In this document: positions 1-13,300 of the stretch, one piece after another
How the letters are laid out: every line of letters starts with the position of its first letter
Position numbering within the stretch: position 1 is the first letter of the stretch
Source of the DNA: Psilocybe azurescens
Lineage: Eukaryota > Basidiomycota > Agaricomycetes > Agaricales > Agrocybaceae
DNA: 41,218 bases
Direction of reading: 5' to 3'
NCBI GenBank assembly: GCA_023853785.1
Contig: JAJIRX010000596.1
Span: 1 to 41,218 of the forward strand
The notes under the pieces: model-generated
Seen by the model: only the letters and a program-made list of their open reading frames with translations
Told to the model about the DNA's origin: nothing
Database searches by the model: none
Translations under genes and position numbers: made by a program

Positions 1-714
1 TTCCAAAACTTTGTAGTGAGATCCTTCTCGTGCATTTGCACATTATTCATGTCTTCTGCTTTAATGTCGTCCCACATAGTGGTGGCGAGGATGACTCGGT
101 CGGTAAACTGTTTCCCGCACAACGCGCCAAATAACCGCAAAGTGTCTTTTGCGCCCCAGTCATTGGTATATCTGAAATTCGATGAAAGTATATGATCGCA
201 TGGATAAAAACAAACTTCCTGTATATTGAATAAGCCATCCGTCACGAGTCCACGAGAAACTATCCTACCGTTTCTTCATAAATAGCCACTGGCCAATCAG
301 ACCCAGGGTTGCTAGATCTGTGTCGGCGTCCTTGAAACCGGGCGTGTCAATCAAAACAAGGCGGTCTTGATATTCAGGATGATTTTTGAGTCTCACGGCC
401 CTTACATCTGTGGTGACAGATTTCAGGGTACTATTCGCCCATTTCCCGGTTTTTCCTGTTGCTTTGTCAATGAACTGCAGCTCGAATAATTATTACAGGG
501 ATAAACACCAGTTATAACAAGTCTCACATTGCTTTTGCCAGTCCCCGTCTGACCAATCAACCTACATAAATTTCTGCTAAGAAATTTTACGCCTCATATA
601 CAGAAAGCCTTACATTATAATGGTATCATCAGGTTTTAACTCGCTGGGATGAGTAAGATCTACGGGATCGCAACGGATGTTCGAGTTAGGGTACATAAAT
701 CCGTGCTGCGCCAT
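1..714 (-). pseudogene. AIG1/MMR_HSR1-like P-loop GTPase, partial, possible frameshift
   Basis: A small GTPase-like G domain reading leftward and running off the window edge, so the C-terminus is missing. Exons by eye: 714-614, 561-528, 474-269 and 218 to the edge, with introns of about 50 nt. The G1/P-loop GQTGTGKS is split from the ATG exon by the first intron; the G3 motif IDTPGFKDADTDLATLG lies near 330-380; further on come AIIYFHRISDIPMTG and the strand/helix ILATTMWDDIKAED. This order matches the G-domain proteins abundant in Agaricomycetes, which usually carry coiled coil after the G domain. The reading frame has to change by one base around 138-150, next to a run of four T (A on the coding strand), between QKT and RLFGALCG. 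The copy is therefore either decayed or carries an assembly indel. Substrate beyond GTP and cellular role are unknown. Confidence 0.72.
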
Positions 715-1985
715 GTCTGTACTGTGTTGATAATGTTCAGATGAGACATATGCTGTGAATCGATAACGGTTGGCACAAAAACTTATGATGTCCCAATAGA
801 TTCAGAGGAGCAGGTACAAGGTCTTCCTACGCGAGTTCCGGGCCAGTATCAGGCTGTCTCGACCACAATGATCTAAGATATCAACAAGCATTTGAAAATG
901 ATAAGAGTATGCTACGAGCAAAATGGACGGTAGCTACCTTTATCCCCAGGGTCTATGAGGTCAATGCTCAAAGTTGGTCGGCTTCGATTCGCGTTTGACT
1001 GCCTCAAGGCCTTGAGTTCGACCGTGGTAAAAGTCAGAGAAGTCAGACCGCGTGTAGGCTGAGCACGTGACAGCCTGAGAGACGCGCATAAGCGTAGCCT
1101 TATGATTGGGACTATCCTGAATCTGGAATTCTGCTCAGGCTGCCTGCTGAAGATAAACTTAAATTTCAGTTGCCCACGGCGTGAGATACTTTGCACTTGT
1201 AACAATTCAAGTCTAGTAAATGCTCAGGAGCTGTATCATACACGTGAGTAGCTAGTAAACGCCTACTGGTTCAGGATGCAACTTGAACAAGGGGTATTGA
1301 TGATGCAAGCACTACTATGGACTTTAAACTGGCAACATAGGGCCTTTAGATGCTCAACTTCCTCATGTTAAATATTCCAGCACCGCAGTAGGATGATTCA
1401 AGTATAGACCTGGATGAGTATCGTGTCTTGCCAGATACATAGCTGTAAAATGGGGAGACTTCGGTTCTGAGAAGAATTGAGGCAGGTCCCCCTCGGTTCT
1501 CGGACGAGGAGAATGAGTCGATGTTTGTCACAAGCTGAAACTTCAGCTCGACGGACAGAACCTAAGTCTTGCTCCATGACATGCATCTTCCTCCTGTCGT
1601 TATTTTTATTTATCTATAAGGTGTATTGGTAGCCTTTATCATTACTATCTGGCTGATTCTTGTCTTATTACTTACACGCTGCTGGCACGTTGACCAATGC
1701 TGCATAAACTATATTTAGATCAACCGGTCGATTCCCTCGAAATGAATTCTGCAGACCGATCGGGGAGACAAAGCTGTCTCAAAGAAAAGAAGCTTCAACA
1801 ATACATGGTAGAGATGTACACCGACTTCCGTTACCGTGCCATGCAGAGGCATCACTGTGAAATGGAAGCACGTTTATGGACTGCGAGCATTAAAACGTTG
1901 ACACTATCGAACACATGATTTATGTGTTTGTAGACGTCCTTTACTCCTTGAAGAAATCATGAGTCCGTGGATTTAGCCTAGTCCG
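715..1985. other. Spacer between two divergent GTPase copies, no gene seen
   Basis: About 1.3 kb separating the start of the leftward GTPase copy from the first recognisable motif of the rightward copy. Open frames here are short and show no known motif, no signal peptide and no plausible intron structure. It presumably holds the two promoters, but I cannot point to specific sites. Confidence 0.4.
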
Positions 1986-2720
1986 ATACCGTGTCTCAGC
2001 ACCTAACTTTGGAAACGCGACAAAGTATTGGGACTAACGGGGCTGGCAAAAGTACATTGAGCGAGTCGACTGTCGAGGCGGGGAATCCGTATTTTACGAT
2101 ATATCTAGTTCATCAATCCAATCCTTGGTGAAGCTCGGATGCTCTTCCTGTACCAAACACATCAATAGAGCTAGAATTATCTATCATGATCGTTGCCTTG
2201 TATTGGTGAACACATCTGGCTTTGATGACACTCCCTACCCCTAAAACAAGCTTACCATAGCGCGTACATAAGTTACACTTTGAGCGCTACCACGCACTGG
2301 AGAAACGCCGCCAGTTCTACCGCGTTGAATCATTTGAAGGAATTAGAAAACAAGCATTGGAAGTCGATGCTAGATAGCGGAGCAAGTGACTGCAAGATGA
2401 AGGCCACCTCCGCATCGTTATTTACTCGTCGATACTATCTTGCAGAGCAGGCGATCTACTTTGCCAAGAAATGCTTTGGTCAAAGTACGACATGCCCGGA
2501 CGCCGGTCTCGCCGTTCAGGAGGTCGCCATCCAGAAGAATCCATCGTTGAGACAGCAGCAGGAAAGATCTTACTGTCCACTCTTAAGGAAGTGCTTTTGT
2601 TACGGGAACAAATACTCGCTATGGAGGATAGAGACCTATTGGGGAGATGGAGGATTATGCGGAGAAACAACGGCAATTGGATCAACTCGCAGATCAAATC
2701 TAAGTTCTGAGGGATTTCCC
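1986..2720 (+). pseudogene. Degenerate AIG1/MMR_HSR1-like P-loop GTPase relic
   Basis: A second GTPase copy facing away from the first. The P-loop GTNGAGKST is intact at 2030-2056. The G3 box reads NTSGFDDT (2209-2232) where the family has DTPGFDDT, so the Mg-coordinating Asp is lost. Downstream homology continues in changing frames: ELENKHWKSMLDSGAS near 2340-2392, LVDTILQSRR near 2430-2456, ETAAGKILLSTLKEVL near 2548-2600 and EDYAEKQRQLDQLADQI near 2648-2698, followed by a stop. These are G-domain C-terminal and coiled-coil pieces of the same family as the copy at the left edge. At least three frame changes, a substituted catalytic motif and no good start codon argue for a decayed gene. Splice sites could not be assigned with confidence. 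Confidence 0.65.
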
Positions 2721-5700
2721 TGCCCAAACAATCATGAGCGTTTGTTCCGGATCCGTTCTGGGCTAATAGATATATATTGTTGATACCGATTTCTTTGAGG
2801 TTGACCTTTGTCAATGGATTCCTGGCATCTCTGGTAATCCAGTGATGAAATAGCGTTAGAGGCTTACCGCGACTCGGAGTTCAATGCCCACGTACTGCAG
2901 TCCAATCGACAGACCTTTTATCTCAAAATATCGAGTGTATCACGCAAGTTACGATGACCAGAAAGTATCCAGCTGCAGAAGAGGTGAGATTTCCAAGCGA
3001 CAGATTGAATGTACACAGCGACAGTTTAAACATGCAGGAGCCAAGACCATCACCGAACTGACAGACGGCTTTAGAGAAAGTGAGAAGGCCAGATATATGC
3101 AAGAGATGTCCAGAAAGTCGTCGGCCCTTATCATGATGGAAAATTTGTCGGCAGTCGAGAGATCAGTGGTCCTCAACGAGCACAAATCTTAAAGGGCATC
3201 GCTAATCATTTTGGTACCCACCAGGCATATACGTGAGGACCTGAAATGAAAATCGTGGACAGGCATCGCTTCAAGCCCTGTGCTCAGATTCCTGCTTTAA
3301 GGTAAGTATATATTCGAATTGGCGAAATTCCTTACTGGGAGCCGCTGGAACTTGTAGGCATTGAGAAGGACATGCTTGAAATCAACCAGAACTAGATACA
3401 ACCTTGAGAGTAGTCGTACGTACTGTATTATAGATTCCTGGAGGACCGGTAACTCTTCAGACATACTATAGGTTTCATGAGACAGCTATGTGAGTACGAC
3501 AAGAGCGGGAAATGTGGAGACAGAGGAAACCAAGGCTCACGTACGACCTTAGACTTGCCGATTAACTGCCTTTTCTGGGCCAAAGATGCACTCGAGTCAG
3601 TTATATGCGCAAAAAATGGGCATATTAAGATTTCAGAACTTACTGCGCTCACATTGAACCTCGATTTGGATTCAAAATAATTGGAAGATAATCAAAAATC
3701 CGGAGCAGTGTTGTGGGTCTAAAGTGTGGACCTGAATGAGAGACAAAGGGCGGGTATCTTCCACGTTAAACGTATTCAGAAGGAAGTTTTCGAAGGGGCG
3801 CAAACCTGGAGGTTTATTATCCTTTGGGTGGCGAGCAGGAGAAAAACAGGGTTGGGCCATTGGGGTCACACAAATTTGAATCACCGACTGTGGATGACCT
3901 CGAACAACTGTTCGCTCGGACCTTGTTGGACTTCCTTCTCCTCATTGTTCCGATATCGCCTCCTTTCGCAACGTGAATTCCAAAATCGTATGGCGATGCA
4001 CCACGTTCTCAGCACCGAGGTCGAAACGCATGAGCGCGAAGATGCGAAACAACACATCAATTTCGACAATCGTAACTGCCGTTGAACAATGAAGAAATCA
4101 CAGCAGGGGTTCATTTTCCTCGACAAACACCTCCTTAATTTCATACCAGTCTTCTCTTGACTCATGGACAGTAGAAGCGTAAGGTCCAAGGCGAAGGGTG
4201 GGAGGTTTCTGGCAGAAAGATCGGGTTAGGGAGGAAGCGTGTGGCATACAACAGGTTGGTTTCCATATTCGTGACGGGATAGAAAGTATATATTCTTTCG
4301 TTTCGACAGCCATGGCTCATTCGTTCCTCTCTTCTGAACTTGGCGTCTTCTCCAAGCAAAATCGGGCGTACAACCTGTGGCATTCACTCTTGATTTGAAG
4401 GCGAGGGCACTTGATCTGCGTTTCCACTTGATCTCGAAAACCAACCGCCTACAACCACTTCCCGTCGAGAACGGCCCACAAAAGCGATGTAGCTGAGACA
4501 CCACGCCAGGGTTTAAAAAATGGAGTGGAGTCGGTTCTTCGTTGCACCCTGGCCAGGAAGTCTTGAAAGGGATTGGGGAAGGGGGATCACACACAGGCTT
4601 GAATACATGAAAGTGCGTTGACCATTGTCATTACATTATTTTGTTTCTGAACATTTTGTAGGATATGATAGAGACGCGATCTGACCTATGGAGGTCCTTG
4701 CTATTTATTTTTTTTGGTCGCAAAGTTGCCCAGCTCGGGGACTAGTTGGATTTTTCTTTCTTGAGAATTCTTTTTGTCCATCAGGTCAATGATTCTGACC
4801 ACAGCAAAATGCTCTTGAGTAACCGGGGAGCTCTTGTACAACTCACTGGCTGTTGTCGAGCTTGACCTTCGACGTCCACTGGTGGGGTACGTGACAACAA
4901 CACGCTTTGGGATGAATTGGCATCATGGGGCACCAAATTATCGAGGAAAAAATATGGCCTACATGGAAACATGTCCTCTTGCATAGGGCTACTGCGCATC
5001 CAGTTCCTCCCTAAATTTCTTTGCGCATTCTGTGTTTCGTGTCGAATCCAGCTTCGTGACATGTGACGCAGTCACAAACAGATTTCCATCAAGATTCAAG
5101 ATTCTGCTGCCATGCTGTTATGCTCTGGGGTGTCATGCCATGTACTCGGTGACGACAAAGGGCCATTTGCGCTGCTTGTATCCGTCTGGCTTTTGGGCTT
5201 CTCTTCTGTGTTCGGAGACCTAGCATCGACAATATGCAAGTTGGTTGCTCGTGACGGTGACATATGTCACAGACTAGGAAGGCCAGTCTGTGAAAGCGGT
5301 CCCAGCGGCCGACAGGTAGCCCACAGACAAAGGAAACCGACAGGAAAAGTAATACATGATATCTGACGACAGGAATCTGAAGCTCGAAGGAGAGGTATCC
5401 CGACGACTGAGATTTTGGGACTTGAAGGTCGTGTTGCACATCGCAGGGTGGAGGTTGCACATCACAGCCTCCAGCAACGAGACCGACCTCCAGAGAACGT
5501 GGGCACCTCTATACGATGCATCTTCTCGTAGCAATGTAATTCATTGGAATTCAGCGCTGCAGATGCATCTGTCTGAAGAAGCAGACTGGATAATGGATGT
5601 CGAATGATCTGGGGACACCGCCGAACAATGATGATTGGATTGCTGTCGTCCAGCATGGCTACACCCGCCGAGAAAAACAAAGGCAGGGAACTGGACAGAG

Positions 5701-6005
5701 GTGATGCGCCATTTTTTGCTGAAAGGGTATCGAGCTCCTAACAATGTTCGTTTCTCTGCGAATCAGGATGAAGGTGACCGTGTATATCCGCGAAATGGAA
5801 GTGGTGTGGTAGTGGCAGATGCGTCCTGCTATACTGCTTATATGAGCGGCAAATATCAAAGCCTGAAATGAACGCACTTTTCTTATTCCTCAGCTCTCGT
5901 CCTTCTGCCTGAATCACCACCAGCCTCGTAGCCACGCTGCACGCATGCCTATGGGCCAACCTGAACCAGCGCCAACGTGCGTCAGTTTTCGGAAACTCTC
6001 CGTCC
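2721..6005. other. Gene-poor region, no recognised coding function
   Basis: Open frames up to about 120 codons occur on both strands (for example 2884-3192 plus, 3726-4085 plus, 4226-4594 minus, 5089-5460 minus), but they overlap each other, carry no recognisable domain and show no shared splice logic. Some plus-strand fragments between 2884 and 3680 could be the decayed tail of the upstream GTPase relic, but I cannot align them to anything. Treat as intergenic or relic DNA. Confidence 0.35.
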
Positions 6006-6332
6006 GTGATGGCTCCATTTCTGGGCATCCTTCCGGAGGATCGAAGCGCAGTTCGAATTTTGGCTTGTATAAGTCAGAATAGGAACTTCGTCCCGTCGTT
6101 CCTTTTTGCCTTTTCTGCCCTCATTTTTATTTCACTCTCAACCTTCTTCGCCTTCCACGGCCTTCTGCCCCGCTTTCACGCTTCCCGTTATCACCATTAA
6201 TTCCATCATTCTCTCCCTTATACCACTCTCTCCCGTTTTCCATACTCTCCTCGCGTTGTTTCTTGTGTTTTTGATTCTCTTCGTCCCGATATTGCTACCT
6301 GTCAACGTACAGCGACGGCTGCAGGCTCGAAC

Positions 6333-7191
6333 ATGTCCGCCACCAGGCGTACATTACCTTCGATCGCGCTAGTCAGTCGCGAACACTCAAAACATGGAGT
6401 TGTGATGATCGTGTCTTCGAACCTTTCATTCCCGTCGCGTCACTATACGCAAGTTCCATGGTGTGGCCCGACTGCACCGTTGGTTGCTACGGTGAGCCTT
6501 TTTCTGGCCTGCTTTTCGCGTTTTTGTTGTTTGTCTTCGATTGATCGACTCTTTCTCAATTCCTACAGAAACAGGAGAATGCCCGCTATAAGACGAATGT
6601 TGTGCACACCAACGATTCTGTAAGTGCTCACGCCAGCACACCTCTCTTTCACGTCTCTTCGTATATTCATCTATATCCCAGGGCAACAATGTTCTTGAGT
6701 CTTCACACGATGGCTTTCACGTTGGATTCGAAACCAACATTTGGACGAGGTTCAAGGACTTTCTTTCTGTTCGTTGTCGATCTTCTTTCACGCGATTTGA
6801 ATGCCTTGATTTATTCTCTTCTCGTCGTCTTCTAGCACACCAAATTAAAGCTTCGCGAAAATTTCGTCAGACTCAGGGAACGGATTACCCGAAACGCGCA
6901 CCTTCCTCTTCCTGGCGCCACACATTTCTCATCCTAATCGCGGGCTTTGCTCGTCCCCTATCCTATCCTATCCCCAGTAAAACACGACACACATATTCTA
7001 GTTTCTGCCACCCATCCTTTTTCTTGGTTTTTGTTTTGGATTTTTTGAACATGTCGATACATTTTGTTTTTGAAGCACACGTTCACGCTGTCGCGCTTTC
7101 GTTTCTTGCTGTCCCACATTTTCTTCGTCTGTACCATACTATCCCTTCTGCGCACACGCACCCCATGCACCCACATCCCACATTATTATAG
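6333..7191 (+). CDS. Possible three-exon gene, unknown 239-aa product
   Basis: Weak model. A pyrimidine-rich leader (about 6090-6330) of the kind seen before fungal start sites precedes an ATG at 6333. Exons 6333-6491, 6569-6619 and 6682-7191 have good GT..AG borders, and all introns are phase 0, giving one open frame of 239 codons that ends TAG at 7189-7191. An AATAAA hexamer follows at 7237-7242. Exon 2 and the start of exon 3 look protein-like (KTNVVHTNDS, then GNNVLESSHDGFHVGFET), but the last 100 residues are aromatic, Pro and His rich and could be untranslated. No known domain. It could equally be a non-coding spliced transcript or the 5' part of a damaged gene. Confidence 0.28.
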
Positions 7192-7236
7192 CCTATAAAT
7201 CGTGAAGACACCCAAAATGTACCATACTCACTTCAC

Positions 7237-7242
7237 AATAAA
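7237..7242 (+). terminator. Candidate polyadenylation signal AATAAA
   Basis: A perfect AATAAA 46 bases after the stop of the weak spliced ORF, in locally AT-rich DNA. It is consistent with a transcript end, but the hexamer also occurs by chance. Confidence 0.3.
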
Positions 7243-7474
7243 ATATATGAATTTTGCTGCTGAATATCTCTCTTGAAGTCGGCTTTGTTTGAATAGATTT
7301 TTAGTGTTCTTGATATTTGAGGTTGCGACTTTTGAGGCCAGATCTACGAGGAAACTCATGGGTCAATAATTTGTCTTCAGGTCACACTAAATTCTTGCGA
7401 TTTGCATACGTTCGCTCACAAAAAGACAAATGCCGTCGAAACTGAAATCAAATCAGAAGTTGGGGTGCTGGAAG

Positions 7475-7627
7475 GTTCCTCGCTTTGATTTGGGGCACAC
7501 AAATATTGAGGTCTTGCTTGAAGATGAATTGAATCGAAATGAATATCGGAGCAATAGAGGATCCCTCGTTTGGAACTGGTTTGGTGCACACAAATCTTGA
7601 GGTTTTGCTTGAAGATGGACTGAACAC
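7475..7627. repeat. Imperfect direct repeat, two units of about 60 bp
   Basis: The stretch 7475-7534 and the stretch 7561-7625 share an ordered set of near-identical words: CCTCG then TTTG, GG-GCACACAAAT, TTGAGGT, TTGCTTGAAGATG and TGAA. The offset is about 88-92 bp. It explains why two reading frames of the minus strand give similar peptides here. Unit function unknown; probably a local tandem duplication. Confidence 0.6.
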
Positions 7628-7629
7628 GC

Positions 7630-10340
7630 TGACGTCGGCTCTTGCTCGATAATTGCTTGGAAATCCCGTAATATCGAATTTGTTGAGGCGGACATTGTTA
7701 GTGAGAATGACAGGCAATGCAATCATATTAATAAACTAATCAAGGTTATACTCTTGTGATGCACCGAAAACGGCGATGGAAGATGAGGAATGGGAAGTGG
7801 AGATCAAGGTGAGTGTGTGGACTGCCAGCCCTGTCCTCCTAAGGAAAAAGGCAAAGAAAGGAGCGTGACTGAAAAGTCGAGCGTTGAGACATCCACAAGT
7901 TGGTTTCAGCACTACTATGGCACAAATCCAGCCGTTGAAAAGTTTGAAGGCGATGGTTTGCAATTTGACTTGAGTGCGGTAAAGAGACAGGCGTGAGAGA
8001 ATATTTGGATTATATACTTGTGAAATGGTCCGTGCGTACTTTAGGTTCATTGATGGGCATTTAGTAATGGGGATAATACCTTTAGTACTTGAGCTGAACT
8101 TCATCTCAAAAGTAATAAAATATTCTGAAGTAAATGGTATGTCTAATATGAGTTTATTTTCCATGTGTACTCCTCACAAACTGTATGGATTCTTGTCGAA
8201 AGTGGCTCGAATGGGGTCCTCCGTAAAATTATGGCGGAGCCCGAACCTAAAATGGCCTACTTATAGACAAAAGTAGTAAGATGCCCCCAAGATTACCACC
8301 GCCACCAAGTGGTAGGTTAACAAGCCCCTTCAGATCTTTTTATTTCCTTGTCAGTTTTAAGCGCCGTTTCCTTGCCCTGTGGTGTGTGACCTTTGTACCA
8401 CCGAATCGGTCTTAACGAGGTGTGTAAAATGTCCGCCTCCCTTTCTACATGATGTTTCTATTTTAATTAGACTCTCACGGCTGGTTAAAACCTCGTTGGA
8501 ATTAGCCTTTCGAAAGATGACAATCTTTTGTTTTTCCTGATCTTTTCTTGTTATTCTTTTCTTGTCTAGTATGAAAATACCACTGATTCCTTCATCTCAG
8601 ATTCTCCAAGATTTTTTCGAAATGTTCGGGGCTTTCAATAGCTGTATCTCAACATACTCACCATCTTGTTAATCGTTACGAAAGGACCAAGAGATTGGAT
8701 TTGCTGGGCTGAGCTCACATACGGATCCTTCAGAACATCACGGGAGACCTCTCGTGTTAAGATTCAAAATCCAGTCCATTCTCAAAGCACGTTTATGATT
8801 ATAAAGAGAATATGGACCATCGGTGAACGCTACACTTTCCTTTGATCCTCTATGAATCAATTTCTGGGACTTCTCTGGCAGTAAAAATCAATTTGTGATT
8901 GAGGAAAGCGTAGTTCCTCCAGACATACCCATCTCCACCCATGCATGATTCTGTCGTACGTCAACAATTTGTTCGTCAAGCTATACTATCAGCCATAGAA
9001 ACGATCTTGTGAAAAACCTCGTAATCATGACGCTCCCCTAGAAGCCATGAGAGCACCCAATCGTCAGTTGTTTATTCGACTAGACCTAATTCTTTCAGAT
9101 CCCCCAAAACTTCCACATCGACCGATTTACAGACGTCTGGAGAGAAAGGTTCTGCAGCCGCATGAGTGGACTGGGCGAAGTTGTGTTTCAGCCGGCCTCC
9201 TGTCCGTCCAAATCCAACAAGATTCAACGCCATCGAAGTGTTTGTTCAGTGACTTTCCGAAATAAATTCATAGCCCTAGTTTCCATAACATGGTCTTCGT
9301 TTGGTTGGGAAGTCTGCCAGTGGGTATATGACGTTTCAAGCCGAAAAGAAAGGTCCAGGGGATGGTTGCGAGATCTTTCAAGGTATATGGTGAGCCGATC
9401 GAATTCATGTTTATGTATTTTGCTGTTGCGATACGTGTACCGCGACCACAGTTTTGAGCATCCTAACTTTGTTGAGTGCCAGGCATGACAAACGTGCGAT
9501 ATGGTAACTTCTACTTTGTGGTGACAGGCTTGTTTAAATATCAAGCCCAGTACCTCGATTGGGTGATTGAAGATTTTGGATAAGTGGTTTTAGGGCTTCG
9601 TGGTAGGCATTCCTGGTCGTTTTGTTGTGATAATTCGGCGTGGAACGTTCAGGTTCTGCTTGCTTCCTGTTAGGAGTAGTTGACGTTTAGTTCAGGTTGA
9701 GTTAAAACTTCAAGCTAGGTTCAACTTTGTAAAGGACCAAAATTACGTGTGACTCAGTTTACCATCCCGGATCCTTTTTGAATCTGTTTTTGTTGTGCAA
9801 CAAGTAGTCAAGCTTCAAATGCTAAGACGGATGCAGAGATAGTGATTGTGTGGATGTAGTCTACAGGTAATACCACCCTTCATCAATCGGTTTTCATTAT
9901 CGATAAGTTGTCGATAATTTAGGCGCCGGTAAACGTTCGCAAGAAGCTATCTAGTCTGAGCAGCGCACACACGTTGAGCTCATTTAAGGCTATTTCTGCC
10001 TCAAGGAATATCTCCCAATGTCGAACCAGAAGGTCAGAGTGAATTATTTTATTGACCGAAGGAAGTATTATTTTGTATTGTCAAATTCTAACAATAAGCT
10101 AGCCACCTTGGGTATATTTCGAAGCCGTCACTGAGGAGAAAATGGAGGTTCGACTCTCTTGTCTGACTTCGTCCAGGTTTTTCTGGACAGACGGGCTTCA
10201 ATCACACATTCCGCGCACAACGATACATGGTTAAAACTACTAGTAATGGTTAAAACGGTACAGATAATGTGCCCTTCATTTCTTTTAGTGGATTGTGCAG
10301 ATTCTTTGTCCAATTGAACACTCAGTAGCACCCAGGAGTC
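7630..10340. other. Intergenic region downstream of Het-C, no clear gene
   Basis: Short open frames (for example 7736-8164 minus, 142 codons, and 9162-9488 plus) have no recognisable domain. The 7736-8164 frame is Leu/Ile rich but shows no start context or intron partner. A short palindromic patch with two copies of the TCGATAA word sits near 9899-9918. The right end of this stretch probably includes the Het-C 3' UTR. Confidence 0.35.
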
Positions 10341-10344
10341 TTTC

Positions 10345-13300
10345 CTACTCGTAGTCGAAATCATCATCATCCGAGCGGCGGTTACGAGTATCCCTAATAT
10401 CTAGGTCTTCTACACCGAATGTGTCGTCGCGCCCTCCAAAGCTCGACGCATATCCTGACGGAGGAGCATCATAACTTGGCGCATATCCTCCAAGAACTGC
10501 TGACCACCATACTGTTGCTGATAGCCGCCATACTGCTGTTGTTCACCGTCATACCTGTAAGTCTCGCTACCATAGGCTCTCTGACTGTAAGCTTCTGGGT
10601 TGCCTCGTTGGCTACCGGTGTATGGTTGTGTTTCCTCCTCTTCAGTTTGGTATTGTGATCTCTGACTGGGCTTGGTTCCATGGCCACAACCGCCATAGCC
10701 AACCTCCTCTGTGTTGTCCAATCCTGGCCGTTTGTTCTTATGGTCGCGGACGCTTTCCTAAATAAGGAAGAAATTGTATGAAATCAAGATTTTCCGCGAC
10801 ACAGATATAGACGAATGACCTTGGTCAAAGAATCGAGGATCACTTGTGAGTCGTCACCAAGGCCATTAATCCACCCTTCCATGTGATCAAACATCTTATT
10901 CTGGATCTCAGATCGGCCGGTTGCATAGTACGGATGGTGGAAGGCTTCGAGGATCTGTGAATAGTTTAGTATCGTTTTTAGCGCCGCATGGTCAACCGTA
11001 CCTGATCGATAGTGTGGTCGGGGTTTTCATCGTTGCTCCAAGCTTGGACAATCAAATTGACACTATTTTCGACCACAATTTGAGCAATCTTTCCTGCGGG
11101 CTCGTTGAGGATTAGACCAAAATGATCCTGGAACGACTTTCAGTAAATTTGATATGAACAGGATGATGTCCAGCCTGACCTTTGAGAGCAGACTATGAGA
11201 AGGATCATGAGCTTCTGGATTGTCGAAGACCTGTAGAAAATTGATCTGCTGATAAAGTAGATTTGATACGGGGATAGACGTACCTCGTACTGATCCTCAT
11301 TATCAATCACAGTTTTGCTGCCTTCATCGAGAACAGACGTCGCCTGACTCAAAATTGGCTATAAGAAAAGAAAAGGTAAGAAAAGGTTCAAGAGCTTCGA
11401 GAGGTATTGCATACGCCGAGATATGGAGCCAAAACAGTATAGACACCTAGACAAATGTCACTTTTATTTTAACGATGTTACCAATGCACTTACACTCATT
11501 CATGGCATTGGAAAACTCATCAAGCAGGTTAGTGAGACCTGGAACCATCTCAATTTTTTGATGATATCTCTCATGATATCGTCGTGCCATTTCAATAGGT
11601 CCAAGAGTTGCTTTTGAACTTCAGGAGGTGCGATATCATCAGGATTGAAATCATAGGCTTTTGTTTGCTGTTTGATTTCTTCGCCCTGGTTTAGCTTGTC
11701 CTCGTCTCCGCCACCAAGCATGCCGAGAATATTTTTAAGAGTGTCTATCTTGGAACCATTATCTTCTTGTGCAGTCTAACATATAAGGGTTAAAATCATT
11801 CAGATGAGTACTAAACTGGCTTACGTTGTTTATTTTTGCAGAAAGGTCTGTAACGCTGGCCTGGCTCAATTTACTATTTTCATGGTGAGTCGTGGCATAG
11901 GTAAGATAGAAGGATGGTGAACTGACTCTCCCGCTTCTCCTAAAAGCGAATGCAGGAAATCGGCACCTTCGACGCGGAATCAGCACTAAAATTGTGGGAT
12001 TAGATAACGCAGAGAACTCACTTCCAAAGGTTCCAGTTACAAGGGGCGGCAGGTCCATTCGGAGTATCGACAACAACTATAAGATATAGGTTCGATATAT
12101 CTCATGGGGTTCGCATTTATGTACTAACCTTCATCGCCGACATGGCAGAAGACCTCATTGTGTCCCATCTTGCGAAGGGCGAGCTCACACCAATTGCTAT
12201 GAGCGAGTAGATCTTCCAAAGTGTGAAGTCCAGTCCCAAGGGAGACGATACGCCTCCCAGAGGTCAGCGCCCTCATTTCCACCTGCACGTCGTCCATACT
12301 CGATGCAAGCTTCTAGAGTTCGGCGGATGAACGCTGTCGATGTATCCCATCCTTGATTATCTGTAGCGATATATTTCTACACAGGTTCAATGAAAATAAA
12401 CATATATCTCGGGTTGATAACTAACCTTCATTCCAGTATTCTCGTCAATCTCAGAGCTTCACGAGGATCGACAGGAGGACGGAGACTAGGGTGATACTCT
12501 CGTGCATCCCCTTCAGCCTCAGCATAGCCTCTTCACATCAGGGAGTGATGGTCGACAGTTTCCAATATATAGGGATAGGCACCTACTTGGGATTGTCGAT
12601 ATGTTCCTGTGATTTGCATTCAAAACTGACGGATGTATAAAGAGACAAGGACGCACCACGGGAAGATAAACCCCAAGTCGATCTGCAGTGACTTCATATT
12701 CTTCAGAAGCAAAGCCAAAGGTCTAAAGAGTACACATGAGTATGATAACATCTTCTTGCCCGATCAGGCAACAGAATATATTGACCATGAAACCGAGAAC
12801 AGAAACGAGTAGTACTAGGGTATCAGCGGACAGTTTGCTCAATCCAGCAATGTCCATAGCCTTGTAGATGTCCTTCAGTTATCTAAATCACGATAGAGAA
12901 ATATGGAACAAACTTGAGAATAATCTCTGAGCCAATTACCCTACATTATTTGTATATATAAGTTTAGGTCGATCGTTGACAACAATACATGCGAACTCAC
13001 AAAGTAAACTTTCTTGATATCGCTCTTGGTGAATTTCGAACCACCTATAGCGCGGTTGATCACAGAAGAAGCGAGGCCGCCAAAAAGGCCTGAACCGATC
13101 GAAGCTCCTCCAGCAGATTTAACCAATGTTTCCAAGATGTTTTCAATGTCTCCATGACGAAAAGCTTTATCTGTATGAGAGATGTCCGTTTGAGATTGAA
13201 GTTCATCAGCGATATAAGGTGAGATTACGCACCATTAAGATAAGCAAAGTCAGGAATATCTCCTGCTCCAAATGCGTAGGTCTCTACAGGAAGCAAGACA

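Noticed and set aside
7736..8164. 142-codon minus-strand frame
   Set aside because: No motif, no leader or intron context, and conflicting plus-strand frames; not enough to call a gene.
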